Source of the DNA: an uncultured Saprospiraceae bacterium
GTDB taxonomy: Bacteria; Bacteroidota; Bacteroidia; Chitinophagales; Saprospiraceae
Length of the DNA stretch: 64,000 bases
Assembly (NCBI GenBank): GCA_938015595.1
Contig: CALLPI010000004.1
Location: forward strand, 1 to 64,000
Direction: 5' to 3'
Shown here: piece after piece, positions 45,995-55,068 of the stretch
Numbering within the stretch: position 1 is the stretch's first letter
Layout: each line of letters opens with the position of its first letter
Made by a program: the position numbers and the translations under genes
Notes under the pieces: generated by a model
Databases searched by the model: none
Told to the model about the DNA's origin: nothing
What the model saw: the letters and a program-made list of their open reading frames with translations, nothing else

Positions 45995-47677
45995 TTATCG
46001 AGCAAATGACACCGAGCGCTTTTCGCGGATGACGGTCACTTTGATCTGGCCAGGATATTGCATTTCGTTCTGGATTTTTTGAGAAATCATGAACGACAGT
46101 TCGTCAGCATATTGGTCATTGACCTTCTCGGCCTCCACAATGACGCGCAGTTCGCGGCCGGCTTGCATGGCAAAAGCCTTGGACACCCCCTCGTAGCTCA
46201 TGGCCAGGTCTTCCAGTTCGCCAATGCGCTTGAGGTAGCTTTCCAGTATTTCGCGGCGGGCACCCGGGCGCGCACCGGAGATGGCGTCGCAAGCCTGGAT
46301 AATGGGTGAGATGATATTGTTCATCTCGATTTCGTCGTGGTGTGCGCCTACAGCATTGATGACGGCAGGATGCTCCTTGTATTTTTCGCAGAGCTTCATA
46401 CCCAGGATGGCGTGCGAGAGTTCGGATTCTTCCTCTGCTACTTTGCCGATATCGTGTAGCAACCCTGCGCGCTTGGCCAGCTTGATCTGTTTGGGGTTCA
46501 GCCCCAGTTCGGAGGCCATGATGGCGCAGAGGTTGGCGGTTTCGATAGAGTGCTTGAGCAGGTTCTGGCCGTAGGAAGAGCGGAAGCGCATACGGCCTAC
46601 CATGCGCACGAGGTAGGGGTCGAGGCCGTGCAGATCGAGGTCAATGACAGTGCGTTCGCCAATTTCGATGATTTGCTGATCCAGTTCCTTGCGCACTTTG
46701 GCTACAACCTCCTCAATGCGGGCAGGGTGAATGCGGCCGTCGGCTACCAGGCGCTTGAGGGCCAGGCGGGCTACCTCGCGGCGGATGGGGTCGAAGCTAG
46801 AGATGACGATGGCCTCGGGCGTATCGTCCACTACAATTTCTGCTCCGGTGGCGGCTTCCAGCGCGCGAATGTTACGGCCTTCGCGACCAATGATCTGGCC
46901 TTTGATTTCGTCCGAGTCCAGATTGAACACCGACACTGTATTTTCAATGGTGTACTCGGCGCACATGCGCTGGATGGTTTGGATCACAATCTTCTTGGCC
47001 TCTTTATGGGCGTTGGACTTAGCCTGCTCAATGGATTCCTTGACGATGGCCATAGCATCGGTTTCGGCTTTGGCGCGTACGGCCTCCAGGAGTTGCTCTT
47101 TAGCCTCGGCTTCGCTCATGCGAGCGATGTTCTCCAGCTCTTTTATGCGAATTTCGTTGGCGGCGTCGAGTTCTTCTTTGCGTTTAGCTACGATCTTGAG
47201 CTGCTTTTCCAGGTTTTCGCGTGTAGTTTCCAGTTCAGCTTCCTTAGCGTCCAGTTCGGCTTTTTGGGCTTCAATCTGCTCCACACGCTCCTTGAACTTA
47301 TCTTGCTTGACTTTGAGTTCGGCCTCCTGAGCTTTTACCTCCAGTTCGCGTTCTTTCATCTCGGCCATGTGAGCGTTCTTCTCCTTGTCAAACTCGGAGC
47401 GCATTTTGGCATAGCGCTCTTGAGCTTCCTGGATTTTGCGCTGCTTGGTGCGCTCGTTGTGGATTTCAGCCTGAGACATGATCTTCTCGGCCTTGGTTTC
47501 GGCCTCGGCCACCATGCGCTTAGCCTGGAGCCTAGCTTCTTCGAGTTCGCGCTCAGCAAGGGCTTTGATTTCTTCCTGGCGCTTAGCGTTGGTTTTAGTC
47601 AACTGGCTGCGCAGCACGAAGTAGCTGCCAGCGCCCCCGGCCAAAACCCCTATGATTAGTCCTATTATAGGTTCCAT
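45995..47677 (-). CDS. rny: Ribonuclease Y
   Basis: 560 residues from ATG at 47677, where the N-terminal membrane helix begins ([20 protein letters not shown]); 15 upstream in-frame codons are rejected. A long coiled coil spans about 30-250 and is rich in Glu, Lys and Ala. A KH domain follows ([20 protein letters not shown]), then the HD domain with [12 protein letters not shown] and [10 protein letters not shown], the metal ligands. It is a membrane-bound endoribonuclease that starts mRNA decay in many bacteria. Confidence 0.95.
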   Translation of the reverse strand: MEPIIGLIIGVLAGGAGSYFVLRSQLTKTNAKRQEEIKALAERELEEARLQAKRMVAEAETKAEKIMSQAEIHNERTKQRKIQEAQERYAKMRSEFDKEKNAHMAEMKERELEVKAQEAELKVKQDKFKERVEQIEAQKAELDAKEAELETTRENLEKQLKIVAKRKEELDAANEIRIKELENIARMSEAEAKEQLLEAVRAKAETDAMAIVKESIEQAKSNAHKEAKKIVIQTIQRMCAEYTIENTVSVFNLDSDEIKGQIIGREGRNIRALEAATGAEIVVDDTPEAIVISSFDPIRREVARLALKRLVADGRIHPARIEEVVAKVRKELDQQIIEIGERTVIDLDLHGLDPYLVRMVGRMRFRSSYGQNLLKHSIETANLCAIMASELGLNPKQIKLAKRAGLLHDIGKVAEEESELSHAILGMKLCEKYKEHPAVINAVGAHHDEIEMNNIISPIIQACDAISGARPGARREILESYLKRIGELEDLAMSYEGVSKAFAMQAGRELRVIVEAEKVNDQYADELSFMISQKIQNEMQYPGQIKVTVIREKRSVSFAR

Positions 47678-47770
47678 CTGTAGATGAGTATGTTTAAAAT
47701 GATGAAAAAATATAGTTTGCATTCCTCTTCAGGAGGAACTGATTGCCAAAAATACGGGCATGATGGCATG

Positions 47771-48085
47771 TCACTGCTCTTGGCACTGGGTCAATGCCTG
47801 CTCAAGCAGCGATTCCATAGTATAGAGAGTATGCTCCAACCCGGATATATCGGTTGGCTCAAGGGAAGATTGGTAGAGTTCTACCGCATAGGTGAGCAGC
47901 GCCATAGCCACACAGTCTTGCAAGTCTTTGTGTGCGTAGGCGAGTTGAAAGTGGTTGATTTTTTCATTGACCTCTTTCACAATTTTGCGAATGACAAGTT
48001 CGTCAGCAGCGCTGATTTTCAAGGGATAGGGCCTCGTCGCTACGTGTACGGTGATACTTTTGGTGTGCTCTTCCCCTGGTTTCAT
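47771..48085 (-). CDS. zapA: ZapA-like cell division protein
   Basis: 104 residues from ATG at 48085. A longer frame to 48118 exists, but this ATG overlaps the upstream stop by four bases (ATGA), a standard coupled start. The N-terminal part (KSITVHVATRPYPLKISAADELVIRKIVKE, quoted in pieces) forms the ZapA globular domain, followed by a helix for dimers (about 55-100). ZapA cross-links FtsZ filaments. Its placement between a coiled-coil gene and RNase Y, downstream of pheT, matches other Bacteroidota. Confidence 0.8.
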   Translation of the reverse strand: MKPGEEHTKSITVHVATRPYPLKISAADELVIRKIVKEVNEKINHFQLAYAHKDLQDCVAMALLTYAVELYQSSLEPTDISGLEHTLYTMESLLEQALTQCQEQ

Positions 48086-48411
48086 AAGGTTTCGCTTTGT
48101 CGCAATGATGCTATGCACTTGTCAATTTGCGCAATGTAGTGCTCAATTTCTTCCCTGAGCTTTTTGCTTTGCTCTGGGTTTGAAGCATCGGCCCCCTTCG
48201 CGTCCTGCACCTCTTGAAGCGGGATATTCTGGCTTGAGTACAAACGATCGGCTTGCGCTTGCGCCAGAGCAGCGGAGGCTTGGTGCAACCGGGCGGTCAA
48301 TTCCTGGTTGGCCAGACGCAAGGCACTGTTCTCCTGGCGCAGCGCCTGCATACATTGGAGCACATGCTGCATTTTTTGCGTCAAGTCGTTCATGTGGTCT
48401 TTTATCGTCAT
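48082..48411 (-). CDS. Short coiled-coil protein upstream of ZapA
   Basis: 109 residues, almost wholly helical: heptad-like leucines and glutamines (MQHVLQCMQALRQENSALRL) at 14-55, a loop, and a second helix (KLREEIEHYIAQIDKCIASL). No named domain. It overlaps zapA by four bases and is in size and style like ZapB-type division coiled coils, so a partner of ZapA is a reasonable inference from coupling alone. Its ATG follows a strong hairpin at 48427-48447. Confidence 0.65.
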   Translation of the reverse strand: MTIKDHMNDLTQKMQHVLQCMQALRQENSALRLANQELTARLHQASAALAQAQADRLYSSQNIPLQEVQDAKGADASNPEQSKKLREEIEHYIAQIDKCIASLRQSETL

Positions 48412-48426
48412 GCCTCTCTATCCCGG

Positions 48427-48447
48427 TGCGTCTGCTTTACAGACGCA
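48427..48447 (-). repeat. Hairpin in the leader of the coiled-coil/zapA genes
   Basis: Arms TGCGTCTG (48427-48434) and CAGACGCA (48440-48447) pair perfectly around a five-base loop. It lies 16 bases upstream of the coiled-coil gene ATG and 68 bases after the pheT stop. There is no T-run directly after it on the minus strand, so it is more likely an mRNA processing or leader structure than a terminator. Confidence 0.6.
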
Positions 48448-48514
48448 TGATGTAAAAACTTTCTTTTTTTCAAGTCTTCGACCCCTGGAGCAACGCTCGT
48501 CAGGCCATTCCTGC

Positions 48515-50977
48515 TCAACGCCGAATCAACGCGCCCAGCTTGGATTCGTACGCCTGAATGAGCTGCTCCATGATGGTATCTACTTGTTTGTCTTGCAGCG
48601 TCTTAGTAGTATCTTCGAATACAAAACTGACAGCGTAGGATTTTTTGCCGGCGCCAATGATTTGTTCGTCCTGATAAACGTCGAACAAATTCACTTGTTG
48701 CAACAGGCCTTTGCCTGCTTTTCCGGCAATGGCGGCAATATCCGAAAACTTTGTGGAATTTTCTACTATCAGAGCCAAATCTCTTCTGACAGAGGGGTAT
48801 TTGCTGGGTTCTTTGTAGGTGATTTTCTGCCTGGCAACGCTTGCTAGAAGCACATCCCAGTGTATATCAGCAAAGAAAACCTCGCCGCGCAAGTCCATGG
48901 CTTTGGTTATGCTCGGCGCTACTTTGCCCAATTCGGCCAAGGTGTGCTCGCCGCGATGATAGCGCATGCCATAGGCAAAGGTGGGGTGCTCTAGCGGCGA
49001 TTCCTGCCACGGGGCGGCACCCAGGCGGTTCAGTATTTGTACGCAATAATTTTTGAGCGTAAAAAAATCTGAAGGCCTGCTTTTTTCAATCCAGCTTTCT
49101 GGGGTGCGTTGGCCACTCAGCGCCAGCATCAGGTGGTCTTTTTCTACGATATGGCCCTGCTGCCGTCGATAGGTTTTGCCATGCTCGAAGATCTTCAGGT
49201 CGGTTTGCCGACGGTTGTGGTTGTGCTGTATGGTTTCCAATGCAGAAAACAACATGGTGGGTCGCATGATGTCCAGTTGAGCATTGGAGGTATTGTGGAT
49301 GTATATCAGCTCCTCCTCAGCAAAAATGGGCAGTACGTCACGGTAGTACCTGGATTCCGAAAACGAGAGCGCCATAGTTTCATAAAAGCCCACCGCGCAA
49401 AGGTACTCACTCACGGCGTGACGCACGGCGCGCGGGTCAGGTTTGGAGGCAGGAGCGGCGGTAGTGAGCAGTTGGGTGGGTATGGGCACATTGTTGTAGC
49501 CGTAGATGCGCAGGATTTCTTCAATGACATCAGCTTCGCGCAGCACATCAGCTTTGTTGGTGGGCACAGTCACTGTGCAGGAGGTATCGGTTTCAGCTAT
49601 GCTGGGCATGTCCAGTGCATCCAATACGGACAGGATCTGCTGGCGGGGCATGTCCAAGCCAGTCAGGCGGTTAATGTAGTCGTATCGCAGCAGCACAGAT
49701 TTTCGCTGTACGGGTTCAGGGTATATGTCAATGATGTCGGAGGCGATGCGCCCGCCGGTGAGTTCACATATCAACAGAGCAGCCCGTTGAAGGGCATATA
49801 GCACTATATTGGGGTCGCTGCCTTTTTCAAATACCTTGGCGGCCTCAGTGCGCAGGTTGTGTCGCATACTGCTGCGGCGAATGTACCGAGGGCTGAAATG
49901 CGCTGACTCCAGAAAGATGCGCCGGGTGTTGGGGGTTACACCGGAGTGAAAGCCGCCAAATACACCACCCATGCACATGGGCGTGGAGTGGCCATCACAA
50001 ATCATGAGGTCTTCGGCGCTGAGCTTGCGTTCTGTCTCGTCCAGCGCTAAGAAGGGGGTGCCTTCGGGCAGAGTACGCACAACGACTTTATGGCCGGCAA
50101 TAGCATCGTAGTCAAATGCGTGCAGCGGCTGCCCCAGTTCGTGCAGGACAAAGTTGGTGATATCCACCACATTATTGATGGTGCGAACGCCGATGGCCTC
50201 CAGGCGTTGTTCCAGCCATTTTGGAGATTTGCCTACAGTCACATCTTGAATACACACACCGGCGTACCGGGGGCAGGCCTCCAGCTGGAGCACTTCAATC
50301 TGGATGGGTAGGTTGCGATTATGCACAGTGAATGCCTCTACGGAAGGCAGGTGCAATTGGCCGCTGTGGCCGTAGCGAATTTTCAAGGCGGCCGCCAGAT
50401 CACGGGCTACGCCTACATGGCAAGTGGCATCAGAGCGATTGGGCGTGAGGCCTATTTCATATACCACGTCTTTTTCGAGCTGAAAATACTGCGCTGCTGG
50501 TATGCCTACAGGTGTATCTTCGGGCAACACCATGATGCCGCTGTGGTCGTCGCCTAGCCCCAGTTCGTCGGCAGCGCAAATCATACCCTCGGAGTCTTCG
50601 CCGCGCACTTTGGCTTTCTTGATAGTCAGTGACTGCTCGCTGCCCAGAGGGTAGAGGGTAGTACCCACGGTGGCCACCAGGACTTTCTGGCCAGCGGCTA
50701 CATTGGGTGCGCCGCACACGATAGAGAGGGGAACAGCAGCACCAATATCTACTTTGGTGAGAGAGAGTTTGTCCGCATTAGGGTGTTTATGACATTCGAG
50801 TACATGGCCAGTGACCACGCCGTGCAGCCCGCCGCGAATTTGCTCCACCTCATGCATACCCTCCACCTCAAGACCGAGTTCGGTAAGCAGTTCTCCTATC
50901 TGATCGGGAGTCAGCTCAACGCCGGTACCAATATTGAAGTTCAGGTACTGCCTGAGCCAGTTGAGCGATATGGTCAT
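48515..50977 (-). CDS. pheT: Phenylalanyl-tRNA synthetase beta chain
   Basis: 820 residues. N-terminal MTISLNWLRQYL, an EMAP/tRNA-binding OB domain (about 45-150; CHKHPNADKLSLTKVD and VCGAPNVAAGQKV), B3/B4 editing domain (about 215-375), B5 domain, catalytic-like core and a C-terminal anticodon-binding FDX-ACB domain (YPSVRRDLALIVE to the end). It pairs with PheS, which is not in the window, to charge tRNA-Phe. A near-consensus -7 box (TTTCTTTG on the minus strand, about 27 bases upstream) may serve it. Confidence 0.97.
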   Translation of the reverse strand: MTISLNWLRQYLNFNIGTGVELTPDQIGELLTELGLEVEGMHEVEQIRGGLHGVVTGHVLECHKHPNADKLSLTKVDIGAAVPLSIVCGAPNVAAGQKVLVATVGTTLYPLGSEQSLTIKKAKVRGEDSEGMICAADELGLGDDHSGIMVLPEDTPVGIPAAQYFQLEKDVVYEIGLTPNRSDATCHVGVARDLAAALKIRYGHSGQLHLPSVEAFTVHNRNLPIQIEVLQLEACPRYAGVCIQDVTVGKSPKWLEQRLEAIGVRTINNVVDITNFVLHELGQPLHAFDYDAIAGHKVVVRTLPEGTPFLALDETERKLSAEDLMICDGHSTPMCMGGVFGGFHSGVTPNTRRIFLESAHFSPRYIRRSSMRHNLRTEAAKVFEKGSDPNIVLYALQRAALLICELTGGRIASDIIDIYPEPVQRKSVLLRYDYINRLTGLDMPRQQILSVLDALDMPSIAETDTSCTVTVPTNKADVLREADVIEEILRIYGYNNVPIPTQLLTTAAPASKPDPRAVRHAVSEYLCAVGFYETMALSFSESRYYRDVLPIFAEEELIYIHNTSNAQLDIMRPTMLFSALETIQHNHNRRQTDLKIFEHGKTYRRQQGHIVEKDHLMLALSGQRTPESWIEKSRPSDFFTLKNYCVQILNRLGAAPWQESPLEHPTFAYGMRYHRGEHTLAELGKVAPSITKAMDLRGEVFFADIHWDVLLASVARQKITYKEPSKYPSVRRDLALIVENSTKFSDIAAIAGKAGKGLLQQVNLFDVYQDEQIIGAGKKSYAVSFVFEDTTKTLQDKQVDTIMEQLIQAYESKLGALIRR

Positions 50978-51022
50978 ATCCGTTTCGAGTATTAGCTTTG
51001 AAGGCGCAAAGAAACAGAAAAA

Positions 51023-51574
51023 TCAGGCGCGCTCCAAGTAATAGTCGGCGTACATTTTTTGCAACTTCTTGCGGGCAAAGAAAATGCGGCTTTTAATAGT
51101 GCCCAGGGGCGAGCCGAGTTCTTCGGCAATTTCTTCGTACTTGTAGCCTTCGTAGGCCATCATAAAGGGCTTGCGGAAGTCTTCGGGCAGGCTATTGACC
51201 ATGCGCAGCAGTTCAATGAAGATGACATCAGATTCGCCTTCATTCTGTGCCGTGCTGTTGTCGCCGGAGTTGATGTAGTAGTTGTTGGGCGTTTGGTCAA
51301 TGATGAGGTTGCGCCGTACGCGTTTGCGGTAGTTGTTGATGAAGATGTTGCGCATGATGGTCACCGCCCAGGCCTTGAAGTTGGTGCCTTGGAGGTACTT
51401 GTCGGAGTTGGTGATGATGCGCATGGTAGTGTCCTGATACAAGTCTTCTGCATCCATTTCATTGCCGGTGAGCTTGAGCGCAAAGGCGCGAAGTGTCTGG
51501 CTGATGCGTTCAAGTTGCTCAGGGATGCTACTATATGATGCCGCAGGGGCTGGTTTTACCACTTCGAAAGTCAT
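51023..51574 (-). CDS. ECF sigma factor, conserved Bacteroidota type
   Basis: 183 residues. Region 2: LRAFALKLTGNEMDAEDLYQ and TNFKAWAVTIMRNIFINNYR, a form very common in Bacteroidota ECF proteins. Region 4: LPEDFRKPFMMAYEGYKYEE followed by IAEELGSPLGTIKSRIFFAR. A linker of about 30 residues is rich in Asn and Ser. No anti-sigma gene is adjacent, unlike the ECF gene at 4905-5468. It has a full consensus promoter and may be expressed under the main sigma factor. Confidence 0.93.
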   Translation of the reverse strand: MTFEVVKPAPAASYSSIPEQLERISQTLRAFALKLTGNEMDAEDLYQDTTMRIITNSDKYLQGTNFKAWAVTIMRNIFINNYRKRVRRNLIIDQTPNNYYINSGDNSTAQNEGESDVIFIELLRMVNSLPEDFRKPFMMAYEGYKYEEIAEELGSPLGTIKSRIFFARKKLQKMYADYYLERA

Positions 51575-51593
51575 TAATTGTAATTTGTATTTA

Positions 51594-51625
51594 CAAAATT
51601 ACAGGGATTACGCGAAAGGTGCAAA
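51594..51625 (-). promoter_or_regulatory. Consensus Bacteroidota promoter of the ECF sigma gene
   Basis: On the minus strand TTTG (51625-51622), 20 bases, then TAATTTTG (51601-51594). Both elements and the spacing match the primary sigma factor consensus. The ATG at 51574 lies 19 bases after the -7 box. Confidence 0.75.
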
Positions 51626-51805
51626 AATTTTTTTCCATTTAGACTGAATTTCGATAAAAGCGTAGTGGGCTCGACAAAAACGTGCAACAGTGGCATTGAA
51701 AGTGTTAAAAAATTTAACGAAAATAAACCAAGCCGGCCTACTGATTGTATTGTATAGGTATTTCGAGCCAAAGATATTGAGATTTTTGCCAAAAACAGCA
51801 TTCGC

Positions 51806-52312
51806 ATGACCGCTAATTCATATTGGAACGAACCTTCCATGCCGCAGCCGGCCATGTACCTGCACCGCAACATACGCGCACTGCGCAAAAAACTCAACCT
51901 AAGCCAAGAAGAACTCGCTGCTCGTGTAGGGTTGAACCGCGGCAATATCGCTTCTTACGAAAATGGCACAGCCGAACCTAAAATCTGCAACCTACTCAAG
52001 CTCTCGCAAATCTTTGGCGTGCCAGTAGTGGATCTCGCCCACAAAGATCTTAGCCAACAGGATACATCGGCAAAGCCGCTAGATGTCACTAATCTCCAGG
52101 CTCTACATTACTTCCACGAGCGTGCAGAAGAAATAGCCCGCGTCATCCACAGCCTGTACACCTGTTTTCAATTCAAGCTCAAATCCCTACCCGAAGACGC
52201 CCCCGAAAAGCAAGCTATCCAGGTGCATTTTGAGCAAATGCGTGAAGCTTCCCAATCGCTCATTAACGACCACCTGGCCTTGTTAGACCTCATCCGCAAT
52301 CAGCTCAGGTGA
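51806..52312 (+). CDS. XRE-family transcriptional regulator
   Basis: 168 residues. A Cro/CI-type helix-turn-helix covers about 19-75 (NIRALRKKLNLSQEELAARV and then NRGNIASYENGTAEPKICNL). The C-terminal half is a long helix pair (about 95-168) that probably forms a dimer. There is no peptidase or ligand domain. The start at 51806 is assumed; ATGs at 51839 and 51854 are also in frame, ahead of the helix-turn-helix. It is divergent from the ECF gene, which it might control; this is only positional. Confidence 0.82.
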   Translation: MTANSYWNEPSMPQPAMYLHRNIRALRKKLNLSQEELAARVGLNRGNIASYENGTAEPKICNLLKLSQIFGVPVVDLAHKDLSQQDTSAKPLDVTNLQALHYFHERAEEIARVIHSLYTCFQFKLKSLPEDAPEKQAIQVHFEQMREASQSLINDHLALLDLIRNQLR

Positions 52313-52397
52313 TTTTTTTCCCGCCAACCCCAACATTCATCTTTTTTTTTCGTATATGTAGAGTGTTCACATTTATAGTCCCTTAAACATAGTAGAA

Positions 52398-53258
52398 ATG
52401 CCTCGTTTAGCCCCCCTTACTGCTCTGGCTTTCGCCTGGAGCCTTGCGCTACCGCACGCGTGCGCTGATGTTCAGTTTATCTCCCATCCTCTGCCTGCCG
52501 TCAAGGATATGGCTGCCCAGGAGGGCAAGATGTACTTTGTGCACTTTACAGCACGATGGTGTATGCCCTGCCGATGGATGGAGGAGAATACCTTTGCCGA
52601 CCCTGAACTGGCCGCTTATGTGCAGGCCAATTACCTCGCCGTCAGGATGGATATTGACGAGCCCTATGGCCTGAAGTGCAAAGAAGATTATGACGTGAAA
52701 TTACTGCCCACCCTGCTGGTATTCAATACGCGTGGGGAGTTATTGAGCCGTAGAGAAGCCTCCATGGATGCCAGCCAACTACTGGAACTCTTGCGCCGCT
52801 ACCGTCAGGTGGAGCCAGCTGCTCCCTCAGCATCTGCGTTTGCAATATCGCCTCCGCAGGTCGCATTTTCGCAATCCCCTGCGCCGGGTAGCCTGTCGCG
52901 CCCCCCATTGCTCCCCGACACTCAAGATCGAGCCGAACCTGTAGTATGGGCCTCGCCCAGCAAACATACTGCGCCGGTAGCTGATACCGAGCCGGCACCC
53001 CGCGAAGTTGGGCAACCGTTTACCATACAGACTGGTGTATTTGGCGACTACCAGAATGCCATCAATGAGGTGAACCGCCTGGAGAGCCTCCTTCGCCGCC
53101 CAGTGTCATTGACGGCCTTTAACCCTCCAAATAGCAAGCCGACCTACAGGATAACCATTGGCAGTTTCAGCAGCCGGCAAACTGCCGAAAGCTACCTGCA
53201 ATATTTGCGCAGCAAAGGCGTTACGGGGTTTGTAAAATTGGCAGACACGAATACTTGA
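52398..53258 (+). CDS. Periplasmic thioredoxin-like protein with SPOR domain
   Basis: 286 residues. Signal peptide PLTALAFAWSLALPHACA. A thioredoxin-like domain (about 25-137) has the active site RWCMPCRWMEENTF (Cys55, Cys58) and the cis-Pro region KLLPTLLVFN, resembling the DsbD-gamma/thioredoxin_7 type. A Pro/Ser/Ala-rich linker (138-205) leads to a SPOR domain (about 207-282; FTIQTGVFGDYQNAINEV and YRITIGSFSSRQTAESY). SPOR domains bind denuded glycan strands at division sites. The joining suggests a thiol oxidoreductase delivered to the septal wall. Confidence 0.85.
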   Translation: MPRLAPLTALAFAWSLALPHACADVQFISHPLPAVKDMAAQEGKMYFVHFTARWCMPCRWMEENTFADPELAAYVQANYLAVRMDIDEPYGLKCKEDYDVKLLPTLLVFNTRGELLSRREASMDASQLLELLRRYRQVEPAAPSASAFAISPPQVAFSQSPAPGSLSRPPLLPDTQDRAEPVVWASPSKHTAPVADTEPAPREVGQPFTIQTGVFGDYQNAINEVNRLESLLRRPVSLTAFNPPNSKPTYRITIGSFSSRQTAESYLQYLRSKGVTGFVKLADTNT

Positions 53259-53364
53259 GCTATATCTCGGCGCAAACAAGTAACTATCCGATACTTTTTT
53301 CCATCTTTGCTCAAACCTTTACTGGTTTGAGAAGGTCTTATATGGGCATCAACATCGTTTGAAT

Positions 53365-54012
53365 ATGAAGCATATTGGCGTTCTCCTGTTGGTCATGATG
53401 TGCAGTCTGGTTCCGGCGCTGCTCCGAGGGCAAGCCAATCGCGACACCTCGCTGGTGCAATTTTCCGGCATGGTGCTGGACGGCAGCACCGAGCAATTAT
53501 ATCCGGTACCGTATGCCAATATCTTGGTAAAGGATAAAAATCGCGGTACTTACTCTGATCTTAGGGGCTTCTTCTCCATTGTGGTGCAAAAGGGCGATGT
53601 CATTATTTTCTCCGCCATTGGCTACAAGGACGTACAATTTCGCATCCCCTACGATCTCAAAGACGATCGCTACTCGCTGGTGCAACTCATGTCGCAAGAT
53701 ACGATCAACCTGCCAGAAACCGTGGTATTCCCCTGGCCCAGCCGCAAGCATTTCAAGCAGGAGTTCCTCGCTATGGATGTAAGTTCGGAGTTACAGGAGC
53801 GCGCTGCCGCCAACGTAGCCAACGAAGCCTTAGCCCAAATGCGCAACGACGTGCCCCGCGATCCCGCCGAAACCGCCGGTTTTTACCTTCGCCAGCAGTC
53901 CAACCAGTACTATTCCATCGGGCAGGCGCCGCCCATGAATATCTTCAATGTAGTAGCCTGGAAGCGCTTTTTCGACGCTTGGAAGCGGGGTGATTTCAAA
54001 AAAAAGGAGTGA
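53365..54012 (+). CDS. Secreted protein with CarboxypepD_reg-like domain
   Basis: 215 residues from ATG at 53365, two codons after a TTG. Signal peptide MKHIGVLLLVMMCSLVPALLRGQ. Residues about 33-115 form the beta-sandwich domain found at the start of TonB-dependent receptors and in small Bacteroidota envelope proteins (YANILVKDKNRGTYSDLRGF and FSAIGYKDVQF). The remainder is helical and basic with no known domain; it is not followed by a receptor barrel. Function unknown. Confidence 0.72.
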   Translation: MKHIGVLLLVMMCSLVPALLRGQANRDTSLVQFSGMVLDGSTEQLYPVPYANILVKDKNRGTYSDLRGFFSIVVQKGDVIIFSAIGYKDVQFRIPYDLKDDRYSLVQLMSQDTINLPETVVFPWPSRKHFKQEFLAMDVSSELQERAAANVANEALAQMRNDVPRDPAETAGFYLRQQSNQYYSIGQAPPMNIFNVVAWKRFFDAWKRGDFKKKE

Positions 54013-54168
54013 CCCTTAGCCCACTGAAATCGCAGGTAGTTCGTCGGCTCCTCCTACCAAATACCAGAAGTTAAGTGAATGTCTCGCACCTGCAAGCCAG
54101 TTGGCACACTCGCAGCACCCGCCGCCTTGGTAGTCATTGGGTAGTATGCCCAAGTTTTTTGCGGCGTA

Positions 54169-55068
54169 TCAAATTTCCTCCAGCCGAAACACCACTTCTA
54201 TGCCCTTACCATACAGATATTGGCGTAGGGAGGCCTCCTTGCCAGGGTGAGTGAGCAGCACGAAATCACCGCCCCAAGCGCCTAATGATTTGACTACGCC
54301 CCAGTAGTCAGCAAACTGCTGCTCCTGCACTGGGGGCAAGTCCAGCAGCGCCGAAATGAGCTGCTCGTGCTGGCGCAAGAGGTCTTCAAAGGCAGGCAAG
54401 TCGGCGGTATTCAGGCAGGCTTGCGTCAGTAGGGAGATCTGCTCTATCCACTCCGGAGTTATCTGTGAGGTGCATGCCTTATAGCGACGTATGCCCTCGC
54501 GGCTGTCTTGCTTTCGCCCCAGCCAAGCTACCCAAAGTTGGGCAAGGAAGGGCGGATGAAAATTAGCCGTCGCTACCCAAGGCAAACTATCTCGGCGTTG
54601 GTACAGGATGGGCTCATTGACGTGTGCGCAAGCCAGGTCATACCCCGACCCGCCGAAGGTAGCTGCTAACAGCGCGTAGGCGTCCACATTGGCCCAGACT
54701 GCCACATTGGCAATGAGAGTAGAACTGCTGCCTAGCCCCCAGTGGCGCGGAAACTCCAGCTGGGTACGCACCTGCCCAGTTGGTCGGAAGCCAGGGTTAG
54801 CTGTGGAGGCAAAAATGAGTATTTGCTGTAAGCGCTGTGCAACTTCTTGATCTGAAGTATGCAAGATTTGCCAATTCCTTGGCTGAAAAACCGCCTCAAA
54901 CCAGGTACTGCCATCAGCATCAGCACTGTGCCAGTGCAGTAGGTCGGACCCAGGCTCAAAATTCAGCGTCTGACCCCGCCGCGTGGGCCAGGCCAGCGCC
55001 AGTGCGCCGTCCAATACAGCGTACTCGCCTGTAAGCAGAAGTTTACCGCGGGCATACCAGGTACTCAT
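54169..55068 (-). CDS. GHMP kinase of the GYDIA type, mevalonate pathway
   Basis: 299 residues from ATG at 55068; that ATG overlaps the HMG-CoA reductase stop by four bases. The longer frame upstream lies wholly inside the reductase gene. Motifs: RGKLLLTGEYAVLDGALAL at the start, the ATP loop HWGLGSSSTLIANVA, and GGSGYDLACA in the position that gives the GYDIA group its name. The C-terminal motif GAWGGDFVLLT is the third GHMP motif. It probably phosphorylates mevalonate or phosphomevalonate; which one cannot be told. Context as the third gene of a mevalonate operon supports the pathway. Confidence 0.85.
   Translation of the reverse strand: MSTWYARGKLLLTGEYAVLDGALALAWPTRRGQTLNFEPGSDLLHWHSADADGSTWFEAVFQPRNWQILHTSDQEVAQRLQQILIFASTANPGFRPTGQVRTQLEFPRHWGLGSSSTLIANVAVWANVDAYALLAATFGGSGYDLACAHVNEPILYQRRDSLPWVATANFHPPFLAQLWVAWLGRKQDSREGIRRYKACTSQITPEWIEQISLLTQACLNTADLPAFEDLLRQHEQLISALLDLPPVQEQQFADYWGVVKSLGAWGGDFVLLTHPGKEASLRQYLYGKGIEVVFRLEEI

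Noticed and set aside
46550-47659. Open frame of 369 codons on the plus strand inside rny
   Set aside because: It is antisense to the RNase Y coiled coil, whose Glu/Lys/Ala codons leave the complementary frame open; the Phe/Leu/Gly-rich translation matches nothing.
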